Assembly (NCBI GenBank): GCA_016858145.1
Contig: JAEHOE010000165.1
Location: forward strand, 124,001-188,000
Reading direction: 5' to 3'
Length of the DNA: 64,000 nt
DNA from: Edaphochlamys debaryana
Lineage: Eukaryota > Chlorophyta > Chlorophyceae > Chlamydomonadales
Below the pieces are notes generated by a model that saw only the letters and a list, made by a program, of their open reading frames with translations, ran no database searches and had not been told where the DNA came from. Made by a program: the position numbers and the translations under genes. This document shows, one piece after another, positions 52,459-63,989 of this stretch. Position 1 is the first letter of the stretch. Every line of letters begins with the position of its first letter.

Positions 52459-53503
52459 CGAAGTGTCCAGAGCTGCTGACGCCAAACCGTTCTGTGGTGG
52501 TCCGAAGACTCAGTGCAAATCAGGCAGTGGTCTGTTGAGGTCGACCCTGGCGGCAACCGTAGTGCGGTCTGAACGGTCAAGGGTGTGAGCCTCGCAGCCT
52601 CCCAATGCCTCGCCTCCTACGTGCATCTGTCCGCCACTTCCAACTTTCACGCCGCTGCTACGTGTCCGGCCCTCCCAGCTCCTCGCGGCGGTCTTTCGTC
52701 AGTCCACCAGGGGGGGGGGGGGAGGGGGGTCCCCAACTTTTGTACAGCTCCCTTCCGAACATTTGTTACAGCGGTCTGACGCAGCCCAAGGGCCCTTTCC
52801 TTGCGTAAAAGCGTGGTATCAAGCAGAGGCTGAACCGTGGGTGTGCCTGAGCGCCACAGACCATAGGGATGGTGGTCGAAGGGTGGCTGCGGCTGCCACA
52901 TGTCGGCATGTCCGCGCGTGGGACACGTCACGACTGGCACTGCCACCGCTGCTAGGCGTCCGGGTGTACTATTATGACCGTAGCTCGTTATATAGGAGTC
53001 CTCGGGCATGATTAGCGCGGATGCAAGGTACCGGAGAGTTGTCCATGGACGCGGAGATGGTCAAAGGACACGACCCAAGCCTCATCGACGCTTCCGGTTC
53101 ATGCGCAAGGCAGTAGCGCACACGAAGCGCAGCCTATTGGCACAATGGTCGACGGAAATGGGTTACAGTATGGCCATGTACGGTAGTGTGTGCAGTGTAC
53201 GGCAAGGGGGGTGGGGTGGGGGGGTCGGGGGGGTCGGAACTTTTGTGGGGAGGTGTATGGAACTAATGTTTTTACCCCCCCCCCCCTGAGTCCATGGTCC
53301 TTGGTCGGGCGGCAACCGCTCCCATGGCGCCAACGTCCCATCTGGTGTTGCTCGGTTGCCCTCCGTCAGTGGCGTGCTACTGCTTCATTCCACCTTCCGC
53401 CGGCCCCTCCCCCTGTCGTCTGTTGCGAGTGGCGCCCCACTTGCCTCCAGCCTACGTCTGATGAGTGACAGGAGTGCGACCTAGACTGCACAGGTTCTGG
53501 AGG

Positions 53504-53508
53504 TTACA
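53504..53508 (-). promoter_or_regulatory. TGTAA poly(A) signal of SCLA1
   Basis: First minus-strand TGTAA found behind the SCLA1 stop at 54070, giving a 3' UTR of about 570 nt. Confidence 0.55.
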
Positions 53509-54069
53509 AGCCCGGCCGTAGACAGCGGCCCCACATCCAGACCTCTCGAGTTCTTTCATGTCTGCAAGCCCTGCACACTACGCGCTTCCGCCTCGTGCCT
53601 TCTCTCAAAGCTGTGCACCCTCCACGATCACGTGCGCCCGCGCCCGCGCTGGCAGCGTACCCGGTGTCAGCCCGACACTCGCCTCGATGGACATCAGAGC
53701 ACACGCATCACCTGCACACAGTCGAGCATAGAGCATAGACGCCTCCCCACAACCCAAGATAAGCCTCCTGCAAGCGGCGCCAGTCCGCCCGCCCTGCCGC
53801 CTCCTGTAGCCGCCCCCACCTCGACCGCCAGCCCAGGGGCCTAGCCACTGTCCCCAAATAAGCTCCGCCTTTCGGCCCCACCCGTTGCCATCGCAGCCCA
53901 AGAGCGTCTCTCCAGGCACCACACACGAAGCCAGAGCAGAAGCACCCGCCTGCCTTTGTCCTCCACACGGCTCCGTCTCCAGCTCTACCCTTACGCTTTC
54001 AGGCTCGCACCAGGGCCCAGGCCCAGGTCCAGGCCCAGGCCCAGGCCCAAGTCAGGCCCAGCTCCGGGC

Positions 54070-57000
54070 TCAGGCCAGGCCCCGCTCCTTCATGACGCGC
54101 ATCATGGTGGTTCCCATCTGGGCGGGGGACCTGGCGGATCCAGGATCCAGGTGGGCAAGATCCGCGTGGGCGGACGGGCGCGAGGTCAGGGCGGCGGCTC
54201 GAGGCGTGGTGGAAGGCAAGAGGGCAACTTGCACGGTGCAGGGCGTACAGCAAGAGGACCACATGCAACTCACCCCGCCCCCATCCTACCCCATCTCCCC
54301 ATGCCCCCATGCTCCAAGCCCCGCGCCCTCGCCACCCCCACCTGGTGACCGTCACGCCGGCCGCCTCCAGCGCCGCGATCTTGTCCGTGGCGGTGCCCTT
54401 GCCGCCGCTGATGATGGCGCCTGCGTGGCCCATGCGCCGCCCGGGGGGCGCCGTCAGGCCTGGAGGGAGGAGGGGAGAGAGGGACGGGAGGGAAGCGGGC
54501 GGGTGGGTGGGGCGGGGAAGGGGATAGGGTTGGGGAGGCAGGATGGTCCACCAAGCGTACTAGCCTGCAACCAGTCGTGCGCGCCCTCCCGTGCAGTCCC
54601 TGGGTGGGTGCTGGTGCTGACGCAGAAGCCCGCCCCACCTGAACCCACCCCCCGCCCCGCCCCCACCCGCGATGAAGGACACCACGGGCTTCCTGGTGCC
54701 GCTCTGCCTGATGAACTCGGCCGCCTCCTCCTCCGCGGTGCCGCCGATCTCACCGATCATGATGATGCCCTCGGTCTGGGTGGGAGGGAAGGAGAGGGGA
54801 GGAGAGGGGAGGACAGGGGAGGGATGGGGAAGGAAGGGGAGGGATGGGTAATGGGTGACGGTAATATGGTAAAATGGGGGAGGGTGTGTCGGGCTGCGCG
54901 GAGTGAGCTGCAGGGGGGGGGGGGGGGGGTTGAGGTGGCCAGGGTAGGCGGCCCCTGGTAGGTTTGGCGGCCGGCGGCGGGGTGTGTGTGCAGGGCAGTG
55001 GCGGGCAGGCTGCCGACCGTGCCGTGCGGTGCCTAGCACCCCGTGCCCTGCTGCGCCGTGCCGTGCTGTGCTGTGCTGTGCCGTGCTGTGCGCACCTGCG
55101 GGTCCTTGACGAAGCGCTGCAGGCAGTCCACGAAGTTGGTGCCGTTGAAGGGGTCGCCGCCGATGCCCACCACCGTGGACTGGCCCAGGCCCTGGGCCGA
55201 GGTCTGGAACACGGCCTGCGGGGTTGTGGATTGTGGAGGGTTTTAGGGTGGGGTACTGTAGAGAGGCAGAACGAGATGGCGAGGTTCGGGGCGCGGGTTG
55301 GGGGAAGCAAGGATTGGATGTTTATGCGTTGAAGCCAGCCAGCTTGCGGCCGACGGGATGGGTCCCCGGGACGCACCTCGTACGTGAGGGTGCCCGAACG
55401 GCTCACGATGCCGATCTTGCCCGGCTTGTGGATGTAGCCCTGACAGGAGGGAAGGGCGAGGGTAGGCAGCGGGAATTACTTGAGGTGGACGAGCGGGTTT
55501 TTTTTACTATCAAGGGGACAGACTGTCTACAAGCTGGTTCGTGGCCGGTTTCGCCCCAGGTGCCGGCCGGTCGCAGGTGCCCCCTCCCTCCTCCCTGCCC
55601 TCCCCTCCCCTCCCCTCACCGGCATGATGCCGATCTTGCACTCGCCCGGCTTGATGATGCCGGGGCAGTTGGGGCCTATGAGCCGCGTCTTGTTCTGCTC
55701 CTGCATGGCCCGCTTCACCTTGACCTGCGGGGGGGGGGGGGAGGGGGGGAGGCGGGGGTGTTTGAAGTTGTTAAGCAGGAGAGCGTCTAGTTGTAAGTGG
55801 AATTGCCGGAAGAAGTCCAGGGGGGGGAGTGTTGGCAGTGTGGGCGGAAGTTGTGTTGGCAGAGTGGGCGAGAGGCGGAGGATCGGGTGTTCGCGACAGG
55901 GCAGCATGGGCGGTCTCACATGGCCCCAACGGGACGTGCTGCGTTTGGGTTGGGGTCTCTTGCCCGCGTCCTCCCAACCCCTACCGCCCCCATCGCCTCG
56001 ACCATGTCCTGTTCGTCCAGCTCCGCCCTGCAGCCTCCATCCCTGAACGCTCTTTCCTCCATCCCATCCTCTCGCTCCCGCCCCTCCCCCCCCACCATGT
56101 CGTGCTGCGGGATGCCCTCCGTGATGCACACCACCAGCTCCAGCTCCGCCTCCACGGCCTCCATGATGGCCTGGGGGAGGGGGTGGGGTGGGGGTTGGAG
56201 GGGAAAGGGAGGAGGCAGTGTTCAGGGCTGCTCGTGTAAAGGCCAGGGAAAGCGTAGGCGCGGTAATTAGCCGGCCGGTCGTAGATACGGAACCGAAAGC
56301 CCTGGGAGTCCGAAGCCCGACCCATCCCGACCCATCCCGAACCCGTTACGTTTGTGTCACCGCTGGAGTCGCGCCGGAGCCGTAGTGTAGCTGGTAATAG
56401 TGAGGTAGACTAGAGCTGGTGCGGCCCGCCGGCGGCGCAGAAGGGAACAGCAAAGCAAGCAGACATGCGGACCGAGCAGCCCGCGAAGCCGAAGCCCGCC
56501 CTGAACGAAACAATCCCGTTTCTCACCTAAGACAGAAGGGTCGAAGGTGGCGCCACCACGGAGGCAATGCGGAAAGTGGGGAATGGGCCAAGAGGGGTGT
56601 CAATAGCCGAGGAGGCAGCTGAAGCGCAAGAGAGGAGAGGCGGAATACACGAGCGACCGCCGGCGGGCAGAGAGGGAGGGAAGAGGCGGGACCGGGGTGG
56701 TGAGGGGCGGGGGCCGGGGTACGGCAGCAGCCCATGGGGAACCCGGGACGCGTGCGTGGGGAGAGTGGTGCCGCGCGGCAAGGGACTCCGAGTGAGTTCC
56801 CCACATGCCGCGAAGCCAGGGCCCGTCCCCGGCGGGTGGGCGGGCCGGGCATGCGGGTGCGGAGTGGGTGGGTGAGCGGGTTCCGTGCGTCGGCGGCGGA
56901 GGAGGCAGTGTGTGTGTTTGGCGACTGGGGCTCGGCTCCGCCTGATGATTTGCCTGATGATTGCTTTTGGGACTGGGGCTCTCAGCTCCGCCTCCATGAT

Positions 57001-57975
57001 GGCGTGGGATTCGTTTGCAGGGGGGACATGGAAGGGACATGGAAGGGACAACGCGCCCCCAACCTCCAAATCCCTGCGGACCTTCGGGCCCCGGCCTTCC
57101 CAACCCTGAATCCCCCTTCGGCCCCCCTTTCCCCCCGGCGCCCCCCCCCCTTCGAGCCCCCACCCCCAACCTTGGCTGCGAAGGGCGGGGGCACGTAGAT
57201 GACGGAGGCATGGCAGCCGGTGGCGGCCTTGGCCTCCTTGACGGAGTTGAAGATGGGCAGGCCCAGGTGCGTGGAGCCGCCCTTCTTGGGCGTCACGCCG
57301 CCCACCATCTGGGTGCCGTACGCCATGGCCTGTGCGGTGTACGGCACAGCGGGGTAAGGGCAGGCAGGGGGGCGGGCAGGGAGGCGTGGGGCGGGGCGCT
57401 AAGGGTGGGGACTAGGGAGGCGGGATGTGTGAAGGCCCTGGCCGTAAGAAGCCCCAGCGCAGACCCGCTGTGCAGAGGATTAATGCTGGGGGCGTTGATA
57501 GCGAGGTGTGGGCGTACAGGGCGACGGTGGGGGCGGGCCGTGCGGAAAGGGCCGTGTGTGGACCGTGCAACACCCGCGGACGGCATCCCTACCTGCTCGG
57601 TGTGAAAGGTGCCGTTCTTGCCGGTCAAGCCCTGGCAGATGACCTTCGTGGTCTTATCGATGAAGACCGCGGGGTCGTGCGCCTGCGCGATGTAAGGGGT
57701 CGTCGCGGGCGTCACTGCATACCCGAGCTCGCGAATGGCTGACACGCATGGTGAGCTGAACCCCACCTGTGACGCGAAGCCACGGATGGCTCCCGCGACG
57801 CTGCATGAGTCTGCCTTGGCCGAGCTGCATGCAGCACAGGCCCGAAACGACGGAGCTTGTCAGCTGAAGCGCCGCGCGCATGGAGCAGCCCCCGATAAGA
57901 GCCACGGCCATGCAGATCATGGTCAGAGGGTTCTACTGTCGCTTACTTGGCCGCTGTCACGAGAAGGCGCCACAT
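54070..57975 (-). CDS. SCLA1: Succinate--CoA ligase (ADP-forming) subunit alpha, mitochondrial
   Basis: The alpha subunit of the TCA-cycle enzyme that converts succinyl-CoA to succinate with ATP formation. It carries the CoA-binding fold and the phosphohistidine. Ten exons: 57975-57947, 57824-57593, 57329-57171, 56170-56096, 55724-55620, 55439-55377, 55215-55096, 54775-54667, 54459-54342, 54130-54070, joining to 356 residues. The start MWRLLVTAA was chosen because its GTAAGC donor joins in phase to exon 2, giving a presequence that ends near AGAIRGFAS. Family marks: [78 protein letters not shown], and the active-site His309 in RRMGHAGAI. The C-terminus [19 protein letters not shown] is complete. 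Confidence 0.96.
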
Positions 57976-58816
57976 CCTGGCCGCCGAGGCACGGACTTCC
58001 GAGATGAGATGAGCGACAGGCCCCGCTGCACGCAGCTGCTGCTGTCCACGAGCTGCAACTTCAGCACACGATGAATGCAGCTACTCGAGAGCACGCGTGG
58101 GCCGGGGCAGGAGCCCACGGGCGTTCGATGAGAGGGGAACGCGCTGGGTTGGCTGCCCCTTGTGCCGGGGATGGTCTGCTCTTGGGAGACTACGCCTGTG
58201 TATGCAAGTAACCGGCTACCTTGAGGAGGGCGTGAACATGCATGTTGCCGTGTGACGGATGCTGCCAAACCCTGGCAGACCCGGCCACCCCGGCGCAGGG
58301 GTGCCCCGGCGAACCCCGGCGATATCCCCCGTCACGCGCCAAAATTGCGGTCACGGAACTGCAGTCACAAACGGCGGACTCAGACCCCTACATTGCCCTT
58401 TCCCGCTTCCCCTCGCGAGAAAGGGTTGCCTCGTGACCGCAAGCCGGCTGCACCCTGCAGCTATCTCAGATTGAAGTATGCGAAACCTTGCATTCCAGAG
58501 CCTCCCAGTCCAGCCTCGATGTTTCGGGCCCTCCCAAGGTAGCCTGCAAAGTGAGTCCAGGATGGCGCATGCGTTGACCGCGACATGCCAAGACATGCCG
58601 GCGAGCTCTCGCGCCGGATGCGGGCATCCCGCAATTAGAGCGCGGGGTGTGCGCGAGACGTCTTGGAGGAGAGCGAGGGGGACCAAGGGGATGATGCGGG
58701 ACCGGCCGGGGCTGGGAAGGCCTCGCCGTGGGCCACAAGTTGGTCCGTGCTGCACACCACCGGCTTCTTCAAGGCCAATTTGCGCAGTCGCGCCCACTTT
58801 CCTTTCGCACCTGTTG
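57976..58816. promoter_or_regulatory. Divergent promoter region SCLA1/AsnRS
   Basis: 841 bp between two divergent start codons. The open plus-strand frame upstream of 58817 shows no protein-like features. No specific element identified. Confidence 0.4.
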
Positions 58817-61800
58817 ATGCACAGGGCTATTGGGCTTGGGCTAGGCGTGACAAGTATGCGCGTACTGAAGCAGGGTGTCGCTGCCGCGCATAGGACTCGG
58901 CCCCAGGTCTCTTCACTCGTTCCTATTCTGCGCGGTATCGCGCCTAGCGGTATTAGTTTGAGACAAACCCCTCGCTGCTTCAGCACCACACCGACCATGG
59001 AAGCGGACGCTGCGACGACCTCGGGTGTGGCCGCTGAGGTGGAGGCCCTGCGCGCCCAAATCGCGCAGCTGGAGGTGCGTCTGATGCCAGATTTTGCAAA
59101 GGCGGCAATTCGGTTGTGCAAGCTGGGCGTCGCTTCGATCACGGTGTGCGCCGCAGGCCACGCTCAAGAGCAAGGAGAAGGAGCTTGATACCGTCTACCC
59201 GTACTCGCGCACCTACAGCAAGACCTCTGTCAACACGATCCTGGGGGCTGAGGACGGCGGGCGTAAGCTGGTGAGCGCGCGAAGATGCCGCAACGAGGCG
59301 GCGGGGACACCTTACTGCTGGGCCCTGCAGCCCCTGAACCCCCATTCCACGTTCCTTAATCCCATTCCGACACCTCAGATCGGCCAAACGCTGCGTGTGG
59401 GCGGCTGGGTGAAGACCGGTCGTGAGGCCGGGGCGGGTGCCTTCTGCTTCCTCGAGGTCAACGATGGCTCCATGTTCGACAGCCTGCAGGTGCGTCCAGG
59501 TCAACCAGCCCCTGGCCGCTCTGGGAGTCAGGGACAGGGGGGAAGGCGCCTGAGCTAGGGGCTGTGCACTGGGCCCTGGCACTTCGCCCCCCAACCCACA
59601 TGGCTGGGGTCAACTGATACCTGGGCCCGGAGGCTCCCTTTCCCTGGCCCGTTCCCCCCGGCCATCGGCCCGTTGACCGGGCTGTAGCAGCACACGTTGA
59701 CCGTCTGACCGGCTGTTGCGCGGCTCCGCAGGTGATGGTGCCCAAGGAGATTGCGGAGGAGGTTGGCGGGCTCAAGGCGCTGGTGCCCACGGGCACCTCG
59801 GTGCTGGTGGAGGGCCACCTGGAGGCCACCCCCGAGGGGACCAAGCAGGTGGGCTGACTTTAGGGAGCATGTTTAGTGGGGGAAGGGACGTCTGGTGGGA
59901 CAGGGAGGGGGAGGGGTGGCAGGTGGAGGCTGGCAGGGAGACCGAAGGGGTCAAAGCGGGTGCGGCTAGCTGGGGCCGAGAGGGCTGGGCTGGGGGGACG
60001 CGCCCAAGCTGGGTGAGAGGCGAACAAGGAGCACAGACCAGGGCCGTCCGTGGCATGGATTACAAGGAGTCATGCTGCAGCTCGGCTCCGTGGGCACCTG
60101 GCTGGCGCTAGTTCTGCTGCCTGCCAGAGGAAGTAGAGCACCCACCGTGTTGGGGATTGGTCAGCATCCCCGCCGAATTCTGGCTCCAGCAACAGCCTTC
60201 GGAGGACTTGGTGCTCCCTCTGTTGGCGTCAGCGATTTGAAGTCCGGCGTCCTCCAAGGGCCGCACGCTGGCGCTGCCCGGCGTCGCTGCCCTGGGCCGG
60301 CGTGCCAGGCCGGCGCAGCAGGGGGCGCAGCGAAGCGCAGCAGGGGCAGGGGCAGGGGCCGCCGGCTTCCTGCCTTGGGCACACGGCTCTTGGCCCCCGG
60401 AGCGGTGCAAATGGCCGGTTGGCATCTGGGTCGGCGGAACGAGCCTCGGCACTGGAGAAGAGGCAGCCAAGCCCTGGGCTGAGCAGAGACACCTACCTGT
60501 TGGCGGCGTGCGGGAGCATCGGAGGGCGAGGACTGCCCTGCGCCAGGCCAAAGGCATGGCCTAGGCGCCGAGGGGCATGCGGCGCGCTGTGAACGTCGGA
60601 GGGCCGCCGGCGGGCAGCTGCGGCTACGCTCGGCCGCAGCCGCAGCTGGAGGCAGGGTCAGAGGCGTGTGGCGGCCTGGCGGAGGGCAAGGCGCCCCAGC
60701 CTCCGCGTCAGGGCCCTGGCCACGCTGGCCGACTGGTTTGGCAAACCAGGCACCCCGGCCAAGCTCGGCCGTTTCCGCAACCGGTGTGGGAGGAGGCTGG
60801 CTGCGGGCGGAGAGGACCAGCGGCGCAAGCGTTGCAGCACGGAACGGAGCAGCATGGCAGCGGCGAGGAGCAACGGTCCGAGTTGGGCCATGGCCAGGGG
60901 AGGGCAGGGCACCAGTCGCTGGGCGACGGCCCGCTGGCAGCCCAGCCCAGCCTCCCCCGGCCAGGCATCGCCTAGGGGGCCACCGTCCGCGGCGGCTTCA
61001 TGGGCCAGCCAGCCAGCCGCATCCACCCCTCGCCGGCGCATTCCCGCTCGCTGGCACCACCGGTCCGGTCGCACTCGCACCCAGCCAGCGCCTCTCCCCG
61101 GTCGCTCGGTGACTCGCTGTCAATACACCGTACCAACCGCCCCCTCCCGCCGGGCTGCTGGCTGCCGCTCCCTCTGGATGCCAGCTTGCTCCTTACGAAC
61201 CGCTACCCCCACTCCCCAACAACAGCAGTCCTCCCCATCCCCATCCCCATCCCCATCCACCCACCCCCTTACCCCCCGCCCTACCGCCCTGCCCTACCCC
61301 CCTAGGCCGTGGAGCTGAAGGCCACCAAGGTGGTGCACGTGGGCCCCTGCGACGCCGCCACCTACCCCATCGCCAAGAAGAAGACTAGCTACGAGTTCCT
61401 GCGCGAGAAGATGCACCTGCGCCCGCGTGCCAACACCATTGGCGCCGTGGCGCGCATCCGCAACGCCCTGGCCTTCGCCACGCACAAGTTCTTCCAGGTG
61501 GGGTGCTGGGGTGGAGTGTATCCTGACCCGAGAAGCAAAAGCACAAGTTGCGGAGGAGTACTTCTGGTGGGGGGTGTAGGGGGTCACTAGCGGGGCCTGG
61601 CTAGTCAGGGGCCTGCTCCGACTGGCGGCCGCACTCCTCTGGCACTTTCCCTCTCACCTCCCAACCGCTGCGCACACGCTCTCCACCCCCAACCCCTTCA
61701 GGAGAACGGCTTCCTGTACGTGCACACGCCCATCATCACGGCGTCGGACTGCGAGGGCGCGGGCGAGATGTTCCAGGTGGGTCGGGGACGGGCGGATTGC

Positions 61801-63314
61801 TGCAAGGCGTGGCATGGAGGGGGCAGAGGGCAGCTGGTACAGTCATGTTGCTCAAGGAGGGGCGCAGGCGAGGAGGCGAAAAGGCGAGAAGTCATACTTG
61901 GCCATGCGTGAGTGCTGCCGCTTCATGTTGAACGCCCTCGTTTTGCAACCCCCAGGTGACCACGCTTCTGTCCAAGGCCAAGGAGCTGTCGGGGCAGCCG
62001 GGCGTGAGCCAGGAGGCGCTGGCGACGGCGCGCAAGGCGGTGGCGGACGCGGGCGACGAGGTCAAGGCGGCCAAGGCGGTGGGTGCACGAGGACAAGGGG
62101 GGGTGGCAGGGGACATGTGGCGGGTGCATGGAGGTCTGGGCGGCGCAGGGAGCGACGGGGGCGTGTGGAGAGCGGGCCCGGAGGATTTGGCAGCAGCCAG
62201 GGCTCCCGCGACAGGAGGTGCCCGGCCCTACCCGGCCCCCATCCGCCTCCCGCCAAGGTGACGCTATCTCGCTCAGCAACAAACACACCTCGTCCCCCCT
62301 CTCCCCTGCAGGCCGCCGCCGCCAACAAGGAGGACAAGTCCCTGGCTGCTGCCTCCAAGGCGGCCGTGGACAGGCTGCTCAAGCTCAAGGAGGAGCTGGC
62401 GGTGGCGGAGGACGGGTGGGTGGGCTGGGCCCTGGGGGTCTCAAGGCGTGGGGGCACGGGTGGGTGGCCTTCGGGACGGGGGATTGATGGAGGCTACCGG
62501 ACATGACAGACTGGTTCCGGCGTCGGGGCAGGGTCAAGAGCTGCCTCAGCTTCGGCCCCGATCCTCGTAGCCATCATCCCCCTTAACCTGCCCCCGCCCC
62601 TTTCCCCCTCAACGTGTCCGTTTGTGTGCGCAGCGCCCGCGTCGTGGGCGGCATCAAGCGCCTGCCCGACGGCACCCCCGACTACAAGGAGGACTTCTTC
62701 GGGAAGCCCTCGTTCCTCACCGTGTCGGGGCAGCTGCAGGTGGGGAAGGGAGGGGAGGAGCGAGGGCGGGGAGGGTCGGACAGGAGGGGAGGCGGCAGTC
62801 AGGGATTGCGGCTTACACACGGGGAGGGGCCCTTCCTCATGGGAAGGCAGCGGAGGAGGGTAGGGGAGCGGAGGGCGTGCATAGGGGGAAGAAAGCATGG
62901 GCCCTTGCAACTATGTTGGGGCGGCTGCAGTTGGGGATACTCAGTTGGGGAGCGGACCCTGGCCTTTCTTGACCTGCACCGCCGCCTCGTGTGCCCACCC
63001 CAGGGCGAGTTCTACGCCTGCGCTCTGTCCAACATCTACACCTTCGGACCCACCTTCCGCGCTGAGTACAGGTGAGGGGTGCGGGAACGTGGTCGGCCGC
63101 TCTGTCCCCGCCCTTCCTCCTCGGCTCCTTCCGTTGCCCCCCTCTCCTCCCCCTTCCCTTCGCCCTAATCGTTGCTTCCCAACCCTCCATCACATCCCCC
63201 CAGCTACACCGCCCGCCACCTGGCCGAGTTCTGGATGATTGAGCCCGAGATCGCCTTCTGCGACCTCAAGGACGACATGCAGTGCGCCGAGGACTACGTG
63301 CGCTTCTGCTGCAA
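58817..63314 (+). CDS. Asparaginyl-tRNA synthetase, 3'-partial
   Basis: A class IIb synthetase that charges tRNA-Asn. Eleven visible exons: 58817-59074, 59157-59270, 59379-59489, 59732-59848, 61306-61497, 61702-61776, 61956-62078, 62312-62415, 62634-62739, 63004-63071, 63204-63314. These give 459 codons plus 2 nt, ending at a GTGAGG donor; the rest lies beyond the window. Family marks: anticodon-binding OB fold ([29 protein letters not shown]), [54 protein letters not shown], and motif 2 [25 protein letters not shown] with Arg419. An extra ~70-residue Ala/Lys-rich helix pair (exons 7-8) sits between motifs 1 and 2. Residues before the internal ATG at ~58998 look like an organelle presequence, so one gene may serve cytosol and organelles. 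Intron 4 is unusually long (1457 nt). Confidence 0.95.
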
Positions 63315-63514
63315 GTGAGGAGGGGGCGGGGGGGCTGTAGGAGGGGGGCAGGAGGGGCGGGGGCGAGGGGAGGGGTGGAAGCGCGGGGATGGGTGGTTTG
63401 GAGAGGCGGGCGTGTCAAGCCGGCGAGCGGGAAAGCGGGCAGAGAGACGGGGGCCGGGTGGGGTGGCAGCAGAAGATAGACACACTCGCGGGAAAAGACG
63501 TGCACGGGCGCATT

Positions 63515-63616
63515 GAGACGTTACCGATGATGAGAAACCATATCAATTCACCTTGGAGAACATAGCTCGGCCTTACGAAGCCGCTGCTGATAACCTAGGC
63601 TACTGAGGCACGTCTC
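63515..63616 (+). ncRNA. Candidate box C/D snoRNA, copy 1
   Basis: Closing stem GAGACGT (63515-63521) with ACGTCTC (63610-63616). C box ATGATGA at 63527-63533, D box CTGA at 63603-63606. Guide segment TTCACCTTGGAGA (~63547-63559) is complementary to UCUCCAAGGUGAA, recalled as a conserved stretch of eukaryotic 25S/28S rRNA. It lies in the intron after the last visible AsnRS exon, on the sense strand. D' and C' boxes are weak (TGATAA at ~63588 may be C'). Confidence 0.72.
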
Positions 63617-63714
63617 GGCCCTATCGAAGCAAGCACGAGCAACGGCATTCCCATCCAGACGATGACTGCCCTGCGTAGGGTTTACACGCAGGTCTGGAGT
63701 TACAAAAAGGTTTG

Positions 63715-63817
63715 CAGACGTCGCCGTTGATGAGAAACCATATCAATTCACCTTGGAGAACATAGCTCGGCTTCAACATGCCGCTGCTGATAACTAAGGC
63801 TACTGAGGCACGTACTG
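63715..63817 (+). ncRNA. Candidate box C/D snoRNA, copy 2
   Basis: C box TTGATGA at 63727-63733, D box CTGA at 63803-63806. Stem CAGACGT against ACGTACTG with one bulged base. The guide segment TTCACCTTGGAGAACATAG is unchanged from copy 1, while the region between guide and C'-like box differs (CTTCAACATG in place of CCTTACGAAG). Confidence 0.7.
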
Positions 63818-63890
63818 GCCTGGAAGACTCCCATCGCTGCTTTCCGCCCATGAGGTTCCTTGCATGCATGCCCAACATCACATAAGGTTG

Positions 63891-63989
63891 CAGTCGTTGC
63901 CGCTGATGATAAATCTAATCAATTCACCTTGGAGAACATACGGGCCCTAGTGGCCGCTGCTGATAACCTAGGCTACTGAGGCACGTCTG
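63891..63989 (+). ncRNA. Candidate box C/D snoRNA, copy 3
   Basis: C box CTGATGA at 63903-63909, D box CTGA at 63976-63979. Stem CAGTCGTTGC against GCACGTCTG (imperfect). Same guide segment as copies 1 and 2, but the leader after the C box (TAAATCTAATC) and the middle (CGGGCCCTAGTGGCC) have diverged. Confidence 0.68.

Larger units (their letters stand above)
51896..54069. other. Convergent spacer between the mTERF and SCLA1 3' ends
   Basis: Holds both 3' UTRs; no gene recognised between. 52706-52770 and 53205-53275 are a diverged repeat pair: each has a long G run followed by AACTTTTGT and, ~20-25 nt later, GAAC..A..TGTT. The second ends in a C run. Confidence 0.45.

Noticed and set aside
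57881..57920. Alternative SCLA1 starts (MRAALQL at 57881, MICMAVA at 57920)
   Set aside because: Their frame does not join exon 2 without an impossibly short intron; the start at 57975 does, with consensus splice sites.
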